This document shows positions 1 to 9,064 of a stretch of DNA of 64,000 bases, piece after piece. Origin of the DNA: an uncultured Algibacter sp. (lineage in GTDB: Bacteria > Bacteroidota > Bacteroidia > Flavobacteriales > Flavobacteriaceae). Numbering within the stretch: the first letter of the stretch is position 1; every line of letters starts with the position of its first letter. The stretch covers positions 248,001 through 312,000 of the forward strand of contig NZ_CANLGU010000002.1 in assembly GCF_947490405.1 (NCBI RefSeq), written 5' to 3'. Position numbers and translations under genes: made by a program. Under the pieces are notes generated by a model. That model was not told the origin of the DNA, did no database searches, and was given only the letters and a program-made list of their open reading frames with translations.

Positions 1-857
1 TCATAAGAATCTCCTTTTTGATAATAACCAAATATACTCTCATCTGTTAATCCAATATTATAAATTTTCAAAGCGGATTCGATAGGCAACACAATCGATG
101 ATAAATTTGGTTTTAATTCATTATTTGATTCTTTTTCTACCGTTTTTCCTAAATTAAAAACCATTTGACCATCTTTGTGTCCAACACCCTCAATATGAGC
201 AAAAACTGGTTGTTGTTTAGCAGTTGCGCCTGTTCCCTTGGCTACAGCAGTTGCAAGTTCAGCGACAGAAAAAGTATTTTCTGAATTTTGCTTTAGAAAC
301 TCGTTTAGTATTATAGAAAAAGGGCTACCGCTACCTGGTTTTCCGTCAGATACTTTTTCATCTCTACCAGAAGCCAAAACCCATCGCGATTTATTTTCGT
401 TAAGTTTTGTGTAATGAAATTCTACACTTGACCTAGTTTGGGACAATAAAGTTCCAGAAAAGCAAGAATCAATTATGAGAAATATATGTTTGGCGTCTAT
501 TCCTAAAATCGTATCTATTATAGTTGAATTTGGAATGTAATCACTAATTGAATTTCCTGCATTTTGTGGAATCCAAAACCCTTTTTCAGTTTTAGGATGA
601 AGAGAACCGTGTCCTGCAAAATGTATTATTAGATTGTCATTTTTGTCTGTTAAAACTGATAGTTGATTTAAACTTTCTATAATTGTTTTTCTTGTTGCTT
701 GTTCATTTATTAACGATTCCATTATTAATTCAAAACCATATTCCTTGGTCAAAATTTCTTCTAATTTCTTTGCATCATTTACAGCATTATTTAAAGGTGG
801 AAAAGTTGGGTTTTCGTAATTGTCAATCGCAATATTTAGAAAGTAATTTTTTTGCAC
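1..857 (-). CDS. Caspase-like peptidase (C14 family), partial, cut by left edge
   Basis: Reading frame open from position 857 to the window edge (about 285 codons), so the C-terminus is missing. The caspase fold begins at the very N-terminus (NIAIDNYENPTFPPLNNAV, a typical first strand and loop), followed by the catalytic His83 in HFAGHGS and the catalytic Cys132 in DSCFSG, 49 residues apart as usual for metacaspase/caspase-like enzymes. The part after residue 200 is not recognised. No ATG is available: the frame is closed by a TGA just upstream and the best start is GTG at 857; an upstream +1 frame carries RKEHYLPFEKL, so a frameshifted longer N-terminus is possible. Bacterial caspases often act as proteases in immunity or regulated death, but the effector or sensor part is outside the window, so the role is unknown. 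Confidence 0.8.
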   Translation of the reverse strand, partial: MQKNYFLNIAIDNYENPTFPPLNNAVNDAKKLEEILTKEYGFELIMESLINEQATRKTIIESLNQLSVLTDKNDNLIIHFAGHGSLHPKTEKGFWIPQNAGNSISDYIPNSTIIDTILGIDAKHIFLIIDSCFSGTLLSQTRSSVEFHYTKLNENKSRWVLASGRDEKVSDGKPGSGSPFSIILNEFLKQNSENTFSVAELATAVAKGTGATAKQQPVFAHIEGVGHKDGQMVFNLGKTVEKESNNELKPNLSSIVLPIESALKIYNIGLTDESIFGYYQKGDSY

Positions 858-925
858 TTCAGTTTTTCAAATGGTAGGTAATGTTCCTTACGGATATCAA
901 ATCGTTTTAATGTTTTATATCCGAC

Positions 926-964
926 GTTAAACGAAGGTAGCAGAAATTTTTTACAAAGTCAAGA
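926..964 (-). repeat. Partial copy of the cassette 5'-flank repeat
   Basis: The segment upstream of the caspase gene resembles the outer end of the flanks at 10087-10124 and 24435-24472: all share an AAACGAA start, a T-rich middle and an ACAAA(G/T)TCAAG end, with the middle diverged. The promoter hairpin found in the other two flanks is not conserved here. This suggests that the caspase gene occupies the same kind of cassette site, but the match is short. Confidence 0.4.
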
Positions 965-977
965 GACGTCTTGATAT

Positions 978-2078
978 TTAAAACTCAAACCGCAACTGGA
1001 CACTAACGCTTTTCTGCACTTCAGGCTTTTTCTTCTTTTCAGTATTCAAATTAGACATAGAAATACCCAGCAACCGCACAGAATTATTCAATTTCTCTTG
1101 ATACAATAAATCCTTAGCAGTTTCTAAAATTATGCTTTGATCACTAATAAAATAGGGCAAAGTTTTACTTCTAGTTTGCAATGTAAAGTCGCTATATTTT
1201 ATTTTTAGAGTTACGGTTTTACCTGCTACGTTGCTTTTTGCTAATCTTCTAGAAACTTCTTCTGCAATATGCTCTAATTTTTCAAGCATAAAGACTTCAG
1301 ACGATAAATTTTCGCTAAACGTACGTTCTGCAGCTAAACTTTTTCGAGTTCTATGAGGCTTAACAGCACTGTTCTGAATCCCTCTTACAATGTAATAATA
1401 GTATCTGCCTGATTTACCAAAGTTTTCATCCAGATATTCAATAGATTTTTGTTTTAAATCCAGTCCCGTAAAAATACCTTTTTGGTACATTTTTTCGGCA
1501 GTAACTTTACCAACGCCATAAAATTTCCTAATGTCTAATTGTTCCAGAAATTCCATAACCTCTTCAGGATTTACCGTTTTTTGCCCGTTAGGTTTATTGT
1601 AGTCACTAGCTACTTTTGCAATAAATTTATTGATAGAAATACCTGCAGAAGCGGTTAAACCAACTTCATTAAAAATACGAGTTCTTATAGCTTCAGCAAT
1701 CATAGAAGCACTAGGGTTTCCTTTTTTATTTGTAGTAACATCCAAATAGGCTTCATCTAAAGATAGGGGTTCAACTAAATCGGTATAATCATAAAAAATA
1801 GCTCTAATCTTTTTTGATATTTCGGTATACCTATCAAAGCGAGGTTTAACAAAAATTAATTCAGGGCATAATTTTGCAGCAAGCCTACCTGCCATGGCAC
1901 TTTTAACACCAAACTTTCTAGCTTCATAACTTGCTGCACTTACAACACCGCGTTTTCCTCCACCACCAACAGCAATGGGCTTACCTTTTAAATCAGGATT
2001 ATCCATTTGCTCTACAGAGGCATAAAAGGCATCCATATCAACATGAATTATTTTTCTAATTGGTAAATCGACAGACAT
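978..2078 (-). CDS. dinB: DNA polymerase IV (Y-family translesion polymerase)
   Basis: A 366-residue Y-family polymerase, normal length for DinB. The palm carries the metal-binding residues: Asp14 in HVDMDAFYASVEQ and Asp108-Glu109 in LSLDEAYLD. A helix-hairpin-helix thumb segment (KFYGVGKVTAEKM) and the little-finger domain follow. It copies past damaged DNA with low fidelity and would act in the cytoplasm during replication stress. It is transcribed divergently from the CYTH gene across a 54-base gap. The C-terminal end lacks an obvious beta-clamp peptide of the QLxLF type, though QLRFEF at the extreme end may serve. I see no LexA-type operator. Confidence 0.96.
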   Translation of the reverse strand: MSVDLPIRKIIHVDMDAFYASVEQMDNPDLKGKPIAVGGGGKRGVVSAASYEARKFGVKSAMAGRLAAKLCPELIFVKPRFDRYTEISKKIRAIFYDYTDLVEPLSLDEAYLDVTTNKKGNPSASMIAEAIRTRIFNEVGLTASAGISINKFIAKVASDYNKPNGQKTVNPEEVMEFLEQLDIRKFYGVGKVTAEKMYQKGIFTGLDLKQKSIEYLDENFGKSGRYYYYIVRGIQNSAVKPHRTRKSLAAERTFSENLSSEVFMLEKLEHIAEEVSRRLAKSNVAGKTVTLKIKYSDFTLQTRSKTLPYFISDQSIILETAKDLLYQEKLNNSVRLLGISMSNLNTEKKKKPEVQKSVSVQLRFEF

Positions 2079-2132
2079 ACTGTAAATTTAGGCATTAAAT
2101 GCCTTTTAAATAATGTTTTGGACAAATTGTAA

Positions 2133-2606
2133 ATGATAGAAATAGAACGAAAATTTTTAGTAACCTCTAAGGCTTATAAAACTGAAGCTTTAAGAAAAAC
2201 AAGAATTATTCAGGGGTATTTAAACTCTAATAAACAGCGTGCGGTTAGAGTTAGGTTAAAAGGCGAATTAGGCTATTTAACTATCAAAGGTGAATCTTCA
2301 AAAAATGGATTATCCCGATTTGAGTGGGAAAAAGAAATTACAAAATCTGAGGCTTTAGAATTATTAGATTTATGCGAACCAGGAGTTATTGATAAAATAC
2401 GTTACGAAATCAAGCTAGGAAATCATATTTTTGAAGTGGATGAGTTTTTTGGAGATAACACAGGGTTGGTAGTTGCGGAAGTAGAATTAAATGCAGAAAA
2501 TGAATCTTTTGAAAAGCCAAATTGGTTAGGTGAAGAAGTTACAGGGCAAGAGCCATATTATAATTCTCAATTAAGTAAGAAACCCTATAATACATGGACA
2601 TCATGA
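2133..2606 (+). CDS. CYTH domain protein (triphosphate tunnel metalloenzyme)
   Basis: 157 residues. It starts with the signature MIEIERKFLV (ExExK-type strand of the CYTH family) and continues with alternating charged strands (RVRLKGELGYLTIKG, FEVDEFFG, LVVAEVELN) that line the triphosphate tunnel. Family members hydrolyse inorganic triphosphate or nucleoside triphosphates; the short bacterial forms with no extra domain are usually triphosphatases rather than adenylate cyclases. The exact substrate cannot be read from sequence. The stop codon overlaps the ATG of the next lipoprotein gene (ATGA), which suggests translational coupling. Confidence 0.9.
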   Translation: MIEIERKFLVTSKAYKTEALRKTRIIQGYLNSNKQRAVRVRLKGELGYLTIKGESSKNGLSRFEWEKEITKSEALELLDLCEPGVIDKIRYEIKLGNHIFEVDEFFGDNTGLVVAEVELNAENESFEKPNWLGEEVTGQEPYYNSQLSKKPYNTWTS

Positions 2607-3163
2607 AAAAATCAGCATTAGTCTTACTATTAATTTCGTTCTTTTTTGGTTGTAAACAAGAATCAAAAACGATGTTACCTGACAAAGGAGAAACCGTTAA
2701 AGCGGTTTCAAATGAAGAAGTTAAAGATTCAATGGTCGCTCAATCTAAAAACGTTATTGAGAAAGCTGTTCCGAAAACAATAAAACAAATTAAAGAAGAG
2801 CTCAATGCAAAAGGTTACAAAATTTTTGATTATGTTGATGAAGAAACTAAAGATACTGTTTTAATGCAGCAATATTTTATGGCATTTTTAAAAAAAGGAC
2901 CTATTCGTGGGCAAAATGAAGAAGAAGCTGCCGAACTACAGAAATTGCATATGGCACATTTAAAAAAAATGTATGCTTTAGGTTATGCAGATATTTCTGG
3001 ACCTTTTGGAGATGATGGTAATATGAGAGGAATAACTATATACAATGTACCAACTCTTAAAATGGCAGATAGTTTAGCAAATTCAGATCCTATGGTTATT
3101 GCTGGAAGATTAGAAATAGAAATTCATCCTTGGTGGGCTGGTAAAGGATTTCCTTTAAGATAG
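2603..3163 (+). CDS. Lipoprotein with YciI-like domain
   Basis: I place the start at the ATG at 2603 (MKKSALVLLL), which gives a clean lipoprotein signal ending in FFFGC; an ATG nine bases earlier would add MDI inside the CYTH gene. The mature protein has a charged linker and then, from about residue 85 on, features of the YCII family: ADSLANSDPMVIAGRLEIEIHPW near the C-terminus. YCII domains adopt a dimeric alpha-beta barrel fold; most have no proven reaction. Being anchored to an envelope membrane is unusual for that fold but common in flavobacteria. Overlaps the CYTH gene by 4 bases and is followed after 3 bases by the EEP gene, so the three form an operon. Confidence 0.8.
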   Translation: MKKSALVLLLISFFFGCKQESKTMLPDKGETVKAVSNEEVKDSMVAQSKNVIEKAVPKTIKQIKEELNAKGYKIFDYVDEETKDTVLMQQYFMAFLKKGPIRGQNEEEAAELQKLHMAHLKKMYALGYADISGPFGDDGNMRGITIYNVPTLKMADSLANSDPMVIAGRLEIEIHPWWAGKGFPLR

Positions 3164-3166
3164 ATA

Positions 3167-4045
3167 ATGTTGGAGTTTATTAAAACCTTTTTACAGCGAA
3201 TTAATATTATAGTAATCATCGGGTTACTCTTGATTCATTTTGTATTAAAAGAAAGCAATTATGTTTTTTCTCTACTATATTATACTTTCCCCATACCCAT
3301 TATTATTGTAATCACAGTTTTTTTATCTCTCTTTCAAAAAAAGAAAATAAGAACCTATAATTTAATCCTTGCGTTAGTTTTACTAGTGATTTGGTTTGGA
3401 AGAAGCTTTAAAATAAATACGCCAGAAACGATTCATGAAACAGATATAGAAGTGGTATTTTGGAATGCCACCCACAAAAGAGAATTTAAAGATGTATTTG
3501 ATAAGGTGGATAATTTACCAGATGTTGTGGTTTTGGTAGAATATCATGCGGTGGAATTGGCTAAACTAAAGCTTAAGTTTCCAAATTGCTTTTACTATTG
3601 GCATGATGATAGTGAAATTGGTATATTTTCAAAAAAACATATTGATATAAAGCAGGTGTTTATCTCTGAAGATGAAACAGTAGTGATTAATTTTACCTCG
3701 CACAGACTTAATTTTTATGCTATTGATGTAGCATCTAGCATGACCGTTTTTAGAAAAAATCAAATAGCCTTTGTTCAAGAATGTATTGAATCAGATAAAA
3801 AAACTATTCTTCTAGGGGATTTTAATACACCTCTAGAATCAAAATTTTTAAAGGATATTAAAAATAATTTCAATCATGTCTTAACAGAAAAAGGCAATGG
3901 TTTTAGAGAAACCTGGTTTTGGAATATACCGCTTTTATCTCTGGATCATATTTGGGTTTCTAAAGATTTAGATATTTTAAATGCAGAAAAAATCGGAACA
4001 TTTAAGTCGGATCATAGCATGATTAAAGCGGTTATTAAGCGATGA
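3167..4045 (+). CDS. Membrane-anchored endonuclease/exonuclease/phosphatase (EEP) family protein
   Basis: 292 residues. Three hydrophobic segments in the first 85 residues, then an EEP domain: VVFWNATHKR (substrate-pocket Asn), VVLVEYH (metal-binding Glu), LLGDFNTP (catalytic Asp and Asn), SLDHIWVS and FKSDHSMI (catalytic Asp-His). The core residues of the DNase I-like fold are thus present, so the protein is probably an active phosphodiesterase or phosphatase facing the periplasm or cytoplasm. The substrate cannot be told; family members cut nucleic acids, phosphoinositides or sphingomyelin. It is the last gene of the CYTH-lipoprotein-EEP operon. The following 215 bases hold no gene. Confidence 0.85.
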   Translation: MLEFIKTFLQRINIIVIIGLLLIHFVLKESNYVFSLLYYTFPIPIIIVITVFLSLFQKKKIRTYNLILALVLLVIWFGRSFKINTPETIHETDIEVVFWNATHKREFKDVFDKVDNLPDVVVLVEYHAVELAKLKLKFPNCFYYWHDDSEIGIFSKKHIDIKQVFISEDETVVINFTSHRLNFYAIDVASSMTVFRKNQIAFVQECIESDKKTILLGDFNTPLESKFLKDIKNNFNHVLTEKGNGFRETWFWNIPLLSLDHIWVSKDLDILNAEKIGTFKSDHSMIKAVIKR

Positions 4046-4260
4046 TATTGATTTTTTATTCACTTGTATAGTTTTTGTATAGGTTTCTACCTCTTTTTAT
4101 GATTTCTTTTTGAACAAGTTTTTCTTAATATAGCTTTACCTAGATTCAGTTACTAAAAGTTGAATAAAGAGGGCTAAAGTAATTAAATAACAAGTCTCTT
4201 TTCTGTTTAATAGAAACTATACTGTTTTTAGTACTTGCAATTATTAGAGAAACAAATTAA

Positions 4261-6141
4261 ATGTTTAAACATTCTTTAGTATTATTTTTATTATTACTAA
4301 CAGATTTATCTTTTGGTCAGATTGTTTTGATACAGACCCAAAGTGATGCTACAATAGGTCTTGATAGAAAAGCTTGGGCTGGTTTAGGTAATACATCTCC
4401 ACTTAGTGATGGTTATGCACATGACTTCTCATTACCTGCAAGTACAATTTCCTGTCAACAAATTACTGGTATAGAAATCGAAATAAGTCTTACCAATTAC
4501 ACTAATAATAATGCTTGCCCTCATTTTGAAACGTACTATAATCTATTTTATGGATGTACTTCATATGCTGGTGGTGCAACGTGTTTGCCAGCTACTAATT
4601 TGATAGCTGAGCCTAATTACCCTGTAAATGTAAACCCCGCACCGTTTAATTTTGGAAACCCTTTAGGCAGCCCTGTTAACCCTAATATAGCACCAGATTT
4701 TGGCGAAAATTTAAGTATAGATATCATACCAGTTTCTAATCCTGGTTGTAATCCAGTAACTAATGGGCATATAAGTTATCAGTACACCATAACAGTTACT
4801 ATTACTGTTACAGATACAACGCCTACCGAACCAACTACACCATTAGAATGCTGGGAAACAAGAAGTTTTGATAACATAGCATGTGATTGGATTGTAACAG
4901 GTACGCAACCCACCCAACCTAACACAGCATGTTGGGAAACGGTAAATTTTAATAATAACACTTGTATGTGGGAGGTATCAGGAACACAACCTACACAGCC
5001 TGCTTTAGAATGCTGGGAAACAGCAAGTTTTAATTCAATTAGTTGTGCTTGGGAAATAACAGGCACTCAACCTGCCCAACCCAATCTTGAATGTTGGGAA
5101 ACAGCAACATTTAATAATATCACCTGTTCTTGGGAAGTCGTTGGCAATCAACCAGCACAACCTACTTTGGAGTGTTGGGAGACTGCAACGTTTAATAATA
5201 CAACTTGTGCTTGGGATGTATCTGGGTCTCAACCTGTTCAGCCTACATTAGAATGTTGGCAAACAACACTATTTAACACCATGACCTGTTCTTGGGATAT
5301 TTCTGGAATGCAACCGCCAGAACCCACAACAGCGTGTTGGGAAACAGCACTATTTAACACTATAATTTGCGATTGGGAAGTTACAGGAACACAACCTGCG
5401 CAACCTAATTTGGAATGTTGGCAAACAGCATCATTTAACGAAACAAATTGTTTATGGGAAGTTGAAGGGACACAACCTGGGAATATCATTGAAACGTTTG
5501 TAAATTTCTGTCCTAATGACGACAAACAATTAACAGCACAAACAGATATACCTAATCCAAGTTATTTATGGAGCAATGGAGAAATAACGGAAAGCGTTGA
5601 AATAGCAGCAGAAGGCACTTATACGGTTGAAATAAGCGGTGGTATTTGCTCTTTTGAAACCAGAATTTTTGATGTAAGTATTTTAGAAACACCAATGATT
5701 GAATCTATTGAATCTGATGGAAGAAACATAATTGTTAATATCTCAAATCCGGGTAATGTTCAATATTCATTAAATGGTAACACATTTCAAAATAATAATA
5801 CATTTTTTAATATTGAAGGTGGTTTATATACAATTTCAGTAAGAGAAGCAAATTGTATTGAAACTGTCACCGCAGAGCATTTGCACTTTTATATTCCGAA
5901 GTTTTTCACGCCTAATAATGACGGGGTAAATGACACGTTTAATTTAGGTGGCATAGCATTTTTCTCATCGTCTGAAGTATCAATTTTTAATAGATACGGA
6001 AAACTCATGAAATATTCGAGAAACAGTGTCTTTAGTTGGAATGGAACACTTAGAGGGCAAAATCTTCCCTCAGACGATTATTGGTATGTTATTATTTTAG
6101 AAGGGCAAAAATTCACGGGTCACTTTACCTTGAAGCGTTAA
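4261..6141 (+). CDS. Secreted repeat protein with T9SS type B sorting domain
   Basis: 626 residues. A signal peptide (MFKHSLVLFLLLL..LSFGQ) leads into about 170 residues of beta-rich sequence with paired cysteines, then a Thr/Pro hinge, eight tandem CWET repeats (residues 197 to about 407), one Ig-like segment (YLWSNGEITESVEIAAEGTYTVEIS), and a C-terminal gliding-motility-associated domain (FFTPNNDGVNDTF, SIFNRYGKLM, DYWYVIILEG) ending at the stop. The last domain is the type B signal for type IX secretion, so the protein is exported to the cell surface or medium, where it is probably an adhesin. Its stop overlaps the stop of pbpC on the other strand by 4 bases. Confidence 0.92.
   Translation: MFKHSLVLFLLLLTDLSFGQIVLIQTQSDATIGLDRKAWAGLGNTSPLSDGYAHDFSLPASTISCQQITGIEIEISLTNYTNNNACPHFETYYNLFYGCTSYAGGATCLPATNLIAEPNYPVNVNPAPFNFGNPLGSPVNPNIAPDFGENLSIDIIPVSNPGCNPVTNGHISYQYTITVTITVTDTTPTEPTTPLECWETRSFDNIACDWIVTGTQPTQPNTACWETVNFNNNTCMWEVSGTQPTQPALECWETASFNSISCAWEITGTQPAQPNLECWETATFNNITCSWEVVGNQPAQPTLECWETATFNNTTCAWDVSGSQPVQPTLECWQTTLFNTMTCSWDISGMQPPEPTTACWETALFNTIICDWEVTGTQPAQPNLECWQTASFNETNCLWEVEGTQPGNIIETFVNFCPNDDKQLTAQTDIPNPSYLWSNGEITESVEIAAEGTYTVEISGGICSFETRIFDVSILETPMIESIESDGRNIIVNISNPGNVQYSLNGNTFQNNNTFFNIEGGLYTISVREANCIETVTAEHLHFYIPKFFTPNNDGVNDTFNLGGIAFFSSSEVSIFNRYGKLMKYSRNSVFSWNGTLRGQNLPSDDYWYVIILEGQKFTGHFTLKR
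4849..5481 (+). repeat. Eight tandem 81-base coding repeats (CWET repeats)
   Basis: Eight copies of a 27-residue unit of the form CW(E/Q)Ta.FN...C.W.v.GtQP.qP. Each copy has two Cys, two Trp and a QP-rich spacer. Copies differ at synonymous and non-synonymous sites, so the array is not a recent expansion. The two Cys per unit could make one disulfide per repeat. Confidence 0.95.
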
Positions 6142-8489
6142 TTAGATATATCAAACCAACGTTTTACTTCATGCCCAAACTCATCAACCACAGTTAAAAG
6201 ATGCTTTCCAGGTTTTGGCTGAATACCTAATTCATGAATATCTTTGGTACTACCTACAAAGGTTTCATCAACATACCAAAACACAGTGCTCTCTGGTTTT
6301 GAGTGTGCTATTTTCAAAATGAGGTCATTTGTTTTTCCATCAAAATCTTTAGGTAAAAAAATACTATTATTAGCCTTTGGGTAAATAAAATCAATAGAAA
6401 CGGAATTATCGCCCAAACAATCAGCCCTAAATTTTGGTAAAGATTTATAAAATGGATTTTTAGTTTTATAATAATATGCCATTAGCGGCGGTAATACAAA
6501 CCAAGATTTGTGCTGAATATTGTCTAAATTTTCGCAAGAAGTATTGACTTGAAAGTTTTCATTTTTATCCACATGAATTAAAATATGATACGGACAAGGT
6601 TTAGTTTTCAATCCGCTAAGTTGAATATATTTTTCTTTAGTATCATTACAATTTGGAGAAGCGCGATGTCCACTTTGCTTACAAATAGAAACCTCTTGCA
6701 TTTCATCAAAAGGTTTTGCAAACCAATCGCTATTTGGTAATAAATCAAACACGTCAAATAAAATAGGAGCAGCGGTTTGCACACCAACTAAACCAGGTCG
6801 TCCTTCACCATCTGCATTTCCAACCCAAACACCAACTACATAATCTTTGGTTGTACCTATAGCCCAAGCATCTCGAAACCCAAAACTAGTGCCTGTTTTC
6901 CACGCAATTTGTTTAGAGCCATCAAAAAACTCCCAACTCTCATCACTTTCGGGTCTATTTACGTCTTTTAAACTTTCGTAAGTTAAATAGATCGAGGCAG
7001 CATCAAAAAGCGTTTTATCAGAAGTTTTTGTTCCAAAATCAATAGCTTTAAAAGCCAAAAAAGTAGGTTCGCAAAATTCATTTGAAAAATATTCACTAGA
7101 ACTTTCAGAAAAATGATTTAAGGTTGAAGATAAAGCAGCATAACTTTTACACAAATCCCATAAGTTACTTTCAGCGCCACCCAAGGCTAGAGATAATCCG
7201 TAATGATTCGCATTGTATTTTAAGTCTTTAAGCTTCAATTGCTTCAAATAATGGTAAAACCGATCCAATCCAAATTCTTGCAACATCCTAACTGCAGGAA
7301 CATTCAAAGAGCGTGATAAAGCACGACTTGCAGGAACAGCACCATCATAAGTATTATCATAATTTTCAGGATTATAACTTCCAAATTGCGTAGGCACATC
7401 AGCAACCAAAGTATTAGGAAGTAAATCTCCAGAGTCTAGCATAGAGGCATATAAAAAAGGCTTTAAAATACTACCTGTACTTCTTGGTTTATCTATAATA
7501 TCCACATCTTTTTGATGTGCTTTATCGGTTGGCGTATTTCCAACATAAGCTATAACTTGTCTTGTTTTAACGTCTAGAACTAAAACGGCGGTATTGTAAA
7601 TTTCATTTTGACTTAATTGGTTATAATGTGTTTTTACAACATGATTAACACGCTCTTGTAGGTTTTTGTTAATAGTAGTTTCAACACGTTTTCCAATATG
7701 CGTTTGCGCAACTTTTTGTAATAAATGAGGCGCTATTTGAGGTAAAGGATATGGTTTTTGAGGTAAACCCTCTGCAATAGAAAGTTTATAAGTAAGCGAA
7801 TCTATAATTGTATTTTCAAGAAGTTTTTGCAAAAGTCTATTACGTTTATTCAGTAATCGCTTTTGATTTTTACCAGGATAAATCAAGCTTGGTGTATTAG
7901 GTAAAACAGCAAGTGTAGCGCTTTCTGCCCAAGACAATTCATTAGCATGTCTGTTAAAATAGCGCCATGATGCAGCATCCAAACCAACCACGTTTCCGCC
8001 AAAAGGAGCATTACTAGAATAATAAGTTAAAATTTCATGTTTAGAATCTCGTAATTCTAATCGAGTGGCTAGAATAATTTCCTTGAGTTTTTCAAAATAA
8101 GTACGTTGCTGTCCTTTTCTAGAAAGCCTTATAACTTGTTGAGTTAAGGTACTTCCGCCTCGTTTTACACCTCCAGATTTTAAATTCTCTCGTAATGCTT
8201 TAAAAATTGAAATTGGATTAAAACCAGGGTGTTTATAAAAATATTCATCTTCAAATTGAATAATGCAAGTTTTAAATTTTTCTGGAATAGAATCATTATG
8301 CGGAAACCGCCATTGGCCATCTTTTGCAATTTTTGCACCTAATAATTCACGATTCGAACTTGTAATGACTGTAGATGTAGGGTCTTTAAAAAGTTGCTTA
8401 GGTAAGCATAGTAAATAGGCAAAAAAAAGAATAGTAATAATTACCACTTTTATTTTATGCCGCTTTATGTAGTTTTTTAACCTTATCAC
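6138..8489 (-). CDS. pbpC: Penicillin-binding protein 1C
   Basis: 783 residues, normal length for PBP1C. One N-terminal membrane helix (residues 15-32), a glycosyltransferase-51 domain with catalytic Glu80 in FEDEYFYKHPGF and GGSTLTQQ at 111-118, and a transpeptidase domain with Ser340-x-x-Lys343, Ser394-x-Asn396 and Lys531-Thr-Gly-Thr. The last 90 residues match the PBP1C C-terminal beta domain (PGKHLLTVVDEFG). It polymerises and cross-links peptidoglycan in the periplasm. In many bacteria pbpC sits directly beside the alpha-2-macroglobulin gene; here that gene lies upstream on the same strand but 1.7 kb away, beyond two unrelated genes. Confidence 0.96.
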   Translation of the reverse strand: MIRLKNYIKRHKIKVVIITILFFAYLLCLPKQLFKDPTSTVITSSNRELLGAKIAKDGQWRFPHNDSIPEKFKTCIIQFEDEYFYKHPGFNPISIFKALRENLKSGGVKRGGSTLTQQVIRLSRKGQQRTYFEKLKEIILATRLELRDSKHEILTYYSSNAPFGGNVVGLDAASWRYFNRHANELSWAESATLAVLPNTPSLIYPGKNQKRLLNKRNRLLQKLLENTIIDSLTYKLSIAEGLPQKPYPLPQIAPHLLQKVAQTHIGKRVETTINKNLQERVNHVVKTHYNQLSQNEIYNTAVLVLDVKTRQVIAYVGNTPTDKAHQKDVDIIDKPRSTGSILKPFLYASMLDSGDLLPNTLVADVPTQFGSYNPENYDNTYDGAVPASRALSRSLNVPAVRMLQEFGLDRFYHYLKQLKLKDLKYNANHYGLSLALGGAESNLWDLCKSYAALSSTLNHFSESSSEYFSNEFCEPTFLAFKAIDFGTKTSDKTLFDAASIYLTYESLKDVNRPESDESWEFFDGSKQIAWKTGTSFGFRDAWAIGTTKDYVVGVWVGNADGEGRPGLVGVQTAAPILFDVFDLLPNSDWFAKPFDEMQEVSICKQSGHRASPNCNDTKEKYIQLSGLKTKPCPYHILIHVDKNENFQVNTSCENLDNIQHKSWFVLPPLMAYYYKTKNPFYKSLPKFRADCLGDNSVSIDFIYPKANNSIFLPKDFDGKTNDLILKIAHSKPESTVFWYVDETFVGSTKDIHELGIQPKPGKHLLTVVDEFGHEVKRWFDISN

Positions 8490-8539
8490 TTAAAATATAT
8501 ACTATTAGTAACGCTGTTTAGATGTATTTTAAGATAACT

Positions 8540-8863
8540 TTATAATTCATTTTTTAGAAATTCATATTCGCGTTCAACTTTACAAATTCTCACATTATAC
8601 CAACTGTACCAATCTACTCTTCCTTTTTGTTGCGCTTCCAAATGCTCACTTTGTTGTTTCCAAAGTTTGATATCCTCTAAAGTTTCCCAATAACTTACGG
8701 TAATACCAACCTCATTTCTTGCACTGTCTATTCCTAGAAAGCCCTTTTGTTGTTTCGCTAAATGTTCCATTTTATTGGCCATTTCAGAATAACCATCAAT
8801 GTTTTTATTTTGAGTAGACGTGAAAATAACGGCGTAATATGGTTTAAAAGTTTGTTTCATCAT
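8540..8863 (-). CDS. Antibiotic biosynthesis monooxygenase (ABM) domain protein
   Basis: 107 residues that match the ABM dimeric barrel: YYAVIFTS at the first strand, KQQKGFLGIDSAR, ISYWET-like segment (VSYWETLEDIKLWKQ) and WYSWYNVRICKVEREY at the end. Small ABM proteins act as haem or quinone monooxygenases or have no known enzyme activity; nothing here fixes the substrate. Two ATGs lie side by side at the start (8863 and 8860) and cannot be told apart. It lies 50 bases upstream of pbpC on the same strand and may be transcribed with it. Confidence 0.85.
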   Translation of the reverse strand: MMKQTFKPYYAVIFTSTQNKNIDGYSEMANKMEHLAKQQKGFLGIDSARNEVGITVSYWETLEDIKLWKQQSEHLEAQQKGRVDWYSWYNVRICKVEREYEFLKNEL

Positions 8864-8897
8864 TCTTTAACTTAATTTAAGCGTTAAGATAAATCAT

Positions 8898-8993
8898 TTG
8901 GGCGTTACCACAAGGGTCGGGCTTTCCGTTACAAGTCCTCGCTTCTGCGCTAGGGCGCAAAAGCTGTGGGCTATCCACTGCAATCCCTAACGC
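8898..8993 (+). repeat. Dispersed hairpin element, copy 1 of 5
   Basis: Starts with TTGGGCGTTACC, then a GGGTCGGGCTTTCC arm, and ends with ATCCCTAACGC. The tip is a small hairpin TGCGC-TAGG-GCGCA. Copy 5 (46677-46772) is the closest relative: it shares the arms CCGTTACAAGTCCTCGCT and AGCTGTGGGCT but has an unrelated, equally self-complementary tip. From 8991 to about 9064 the sequence also matches the region after copy 2, as part of the cassette flank. Confidence 0.9.
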
Positions 8994-9064
8994 GGGTTAT
9001 CTGCTAACTTGTTTTTTAAAATTAGAGTTGGATTTATTTTTGGAGAGGTTCGTTTAGCGTTTAT

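Noticed and set aside
4849-5481. Regular 81-base spacing considered as a CRISPR-like array.
   Set aside because: The repeats are contiguous, in frame and diverged as protein repeats, with no spacers.
4779-5525. Three overlapping frames on the minus strand across the CWET repeats, which could suggest an antisense gene.
   Set aside because: They are by-products of the repeated coding sequence on the plus strand and have no signals of their own.
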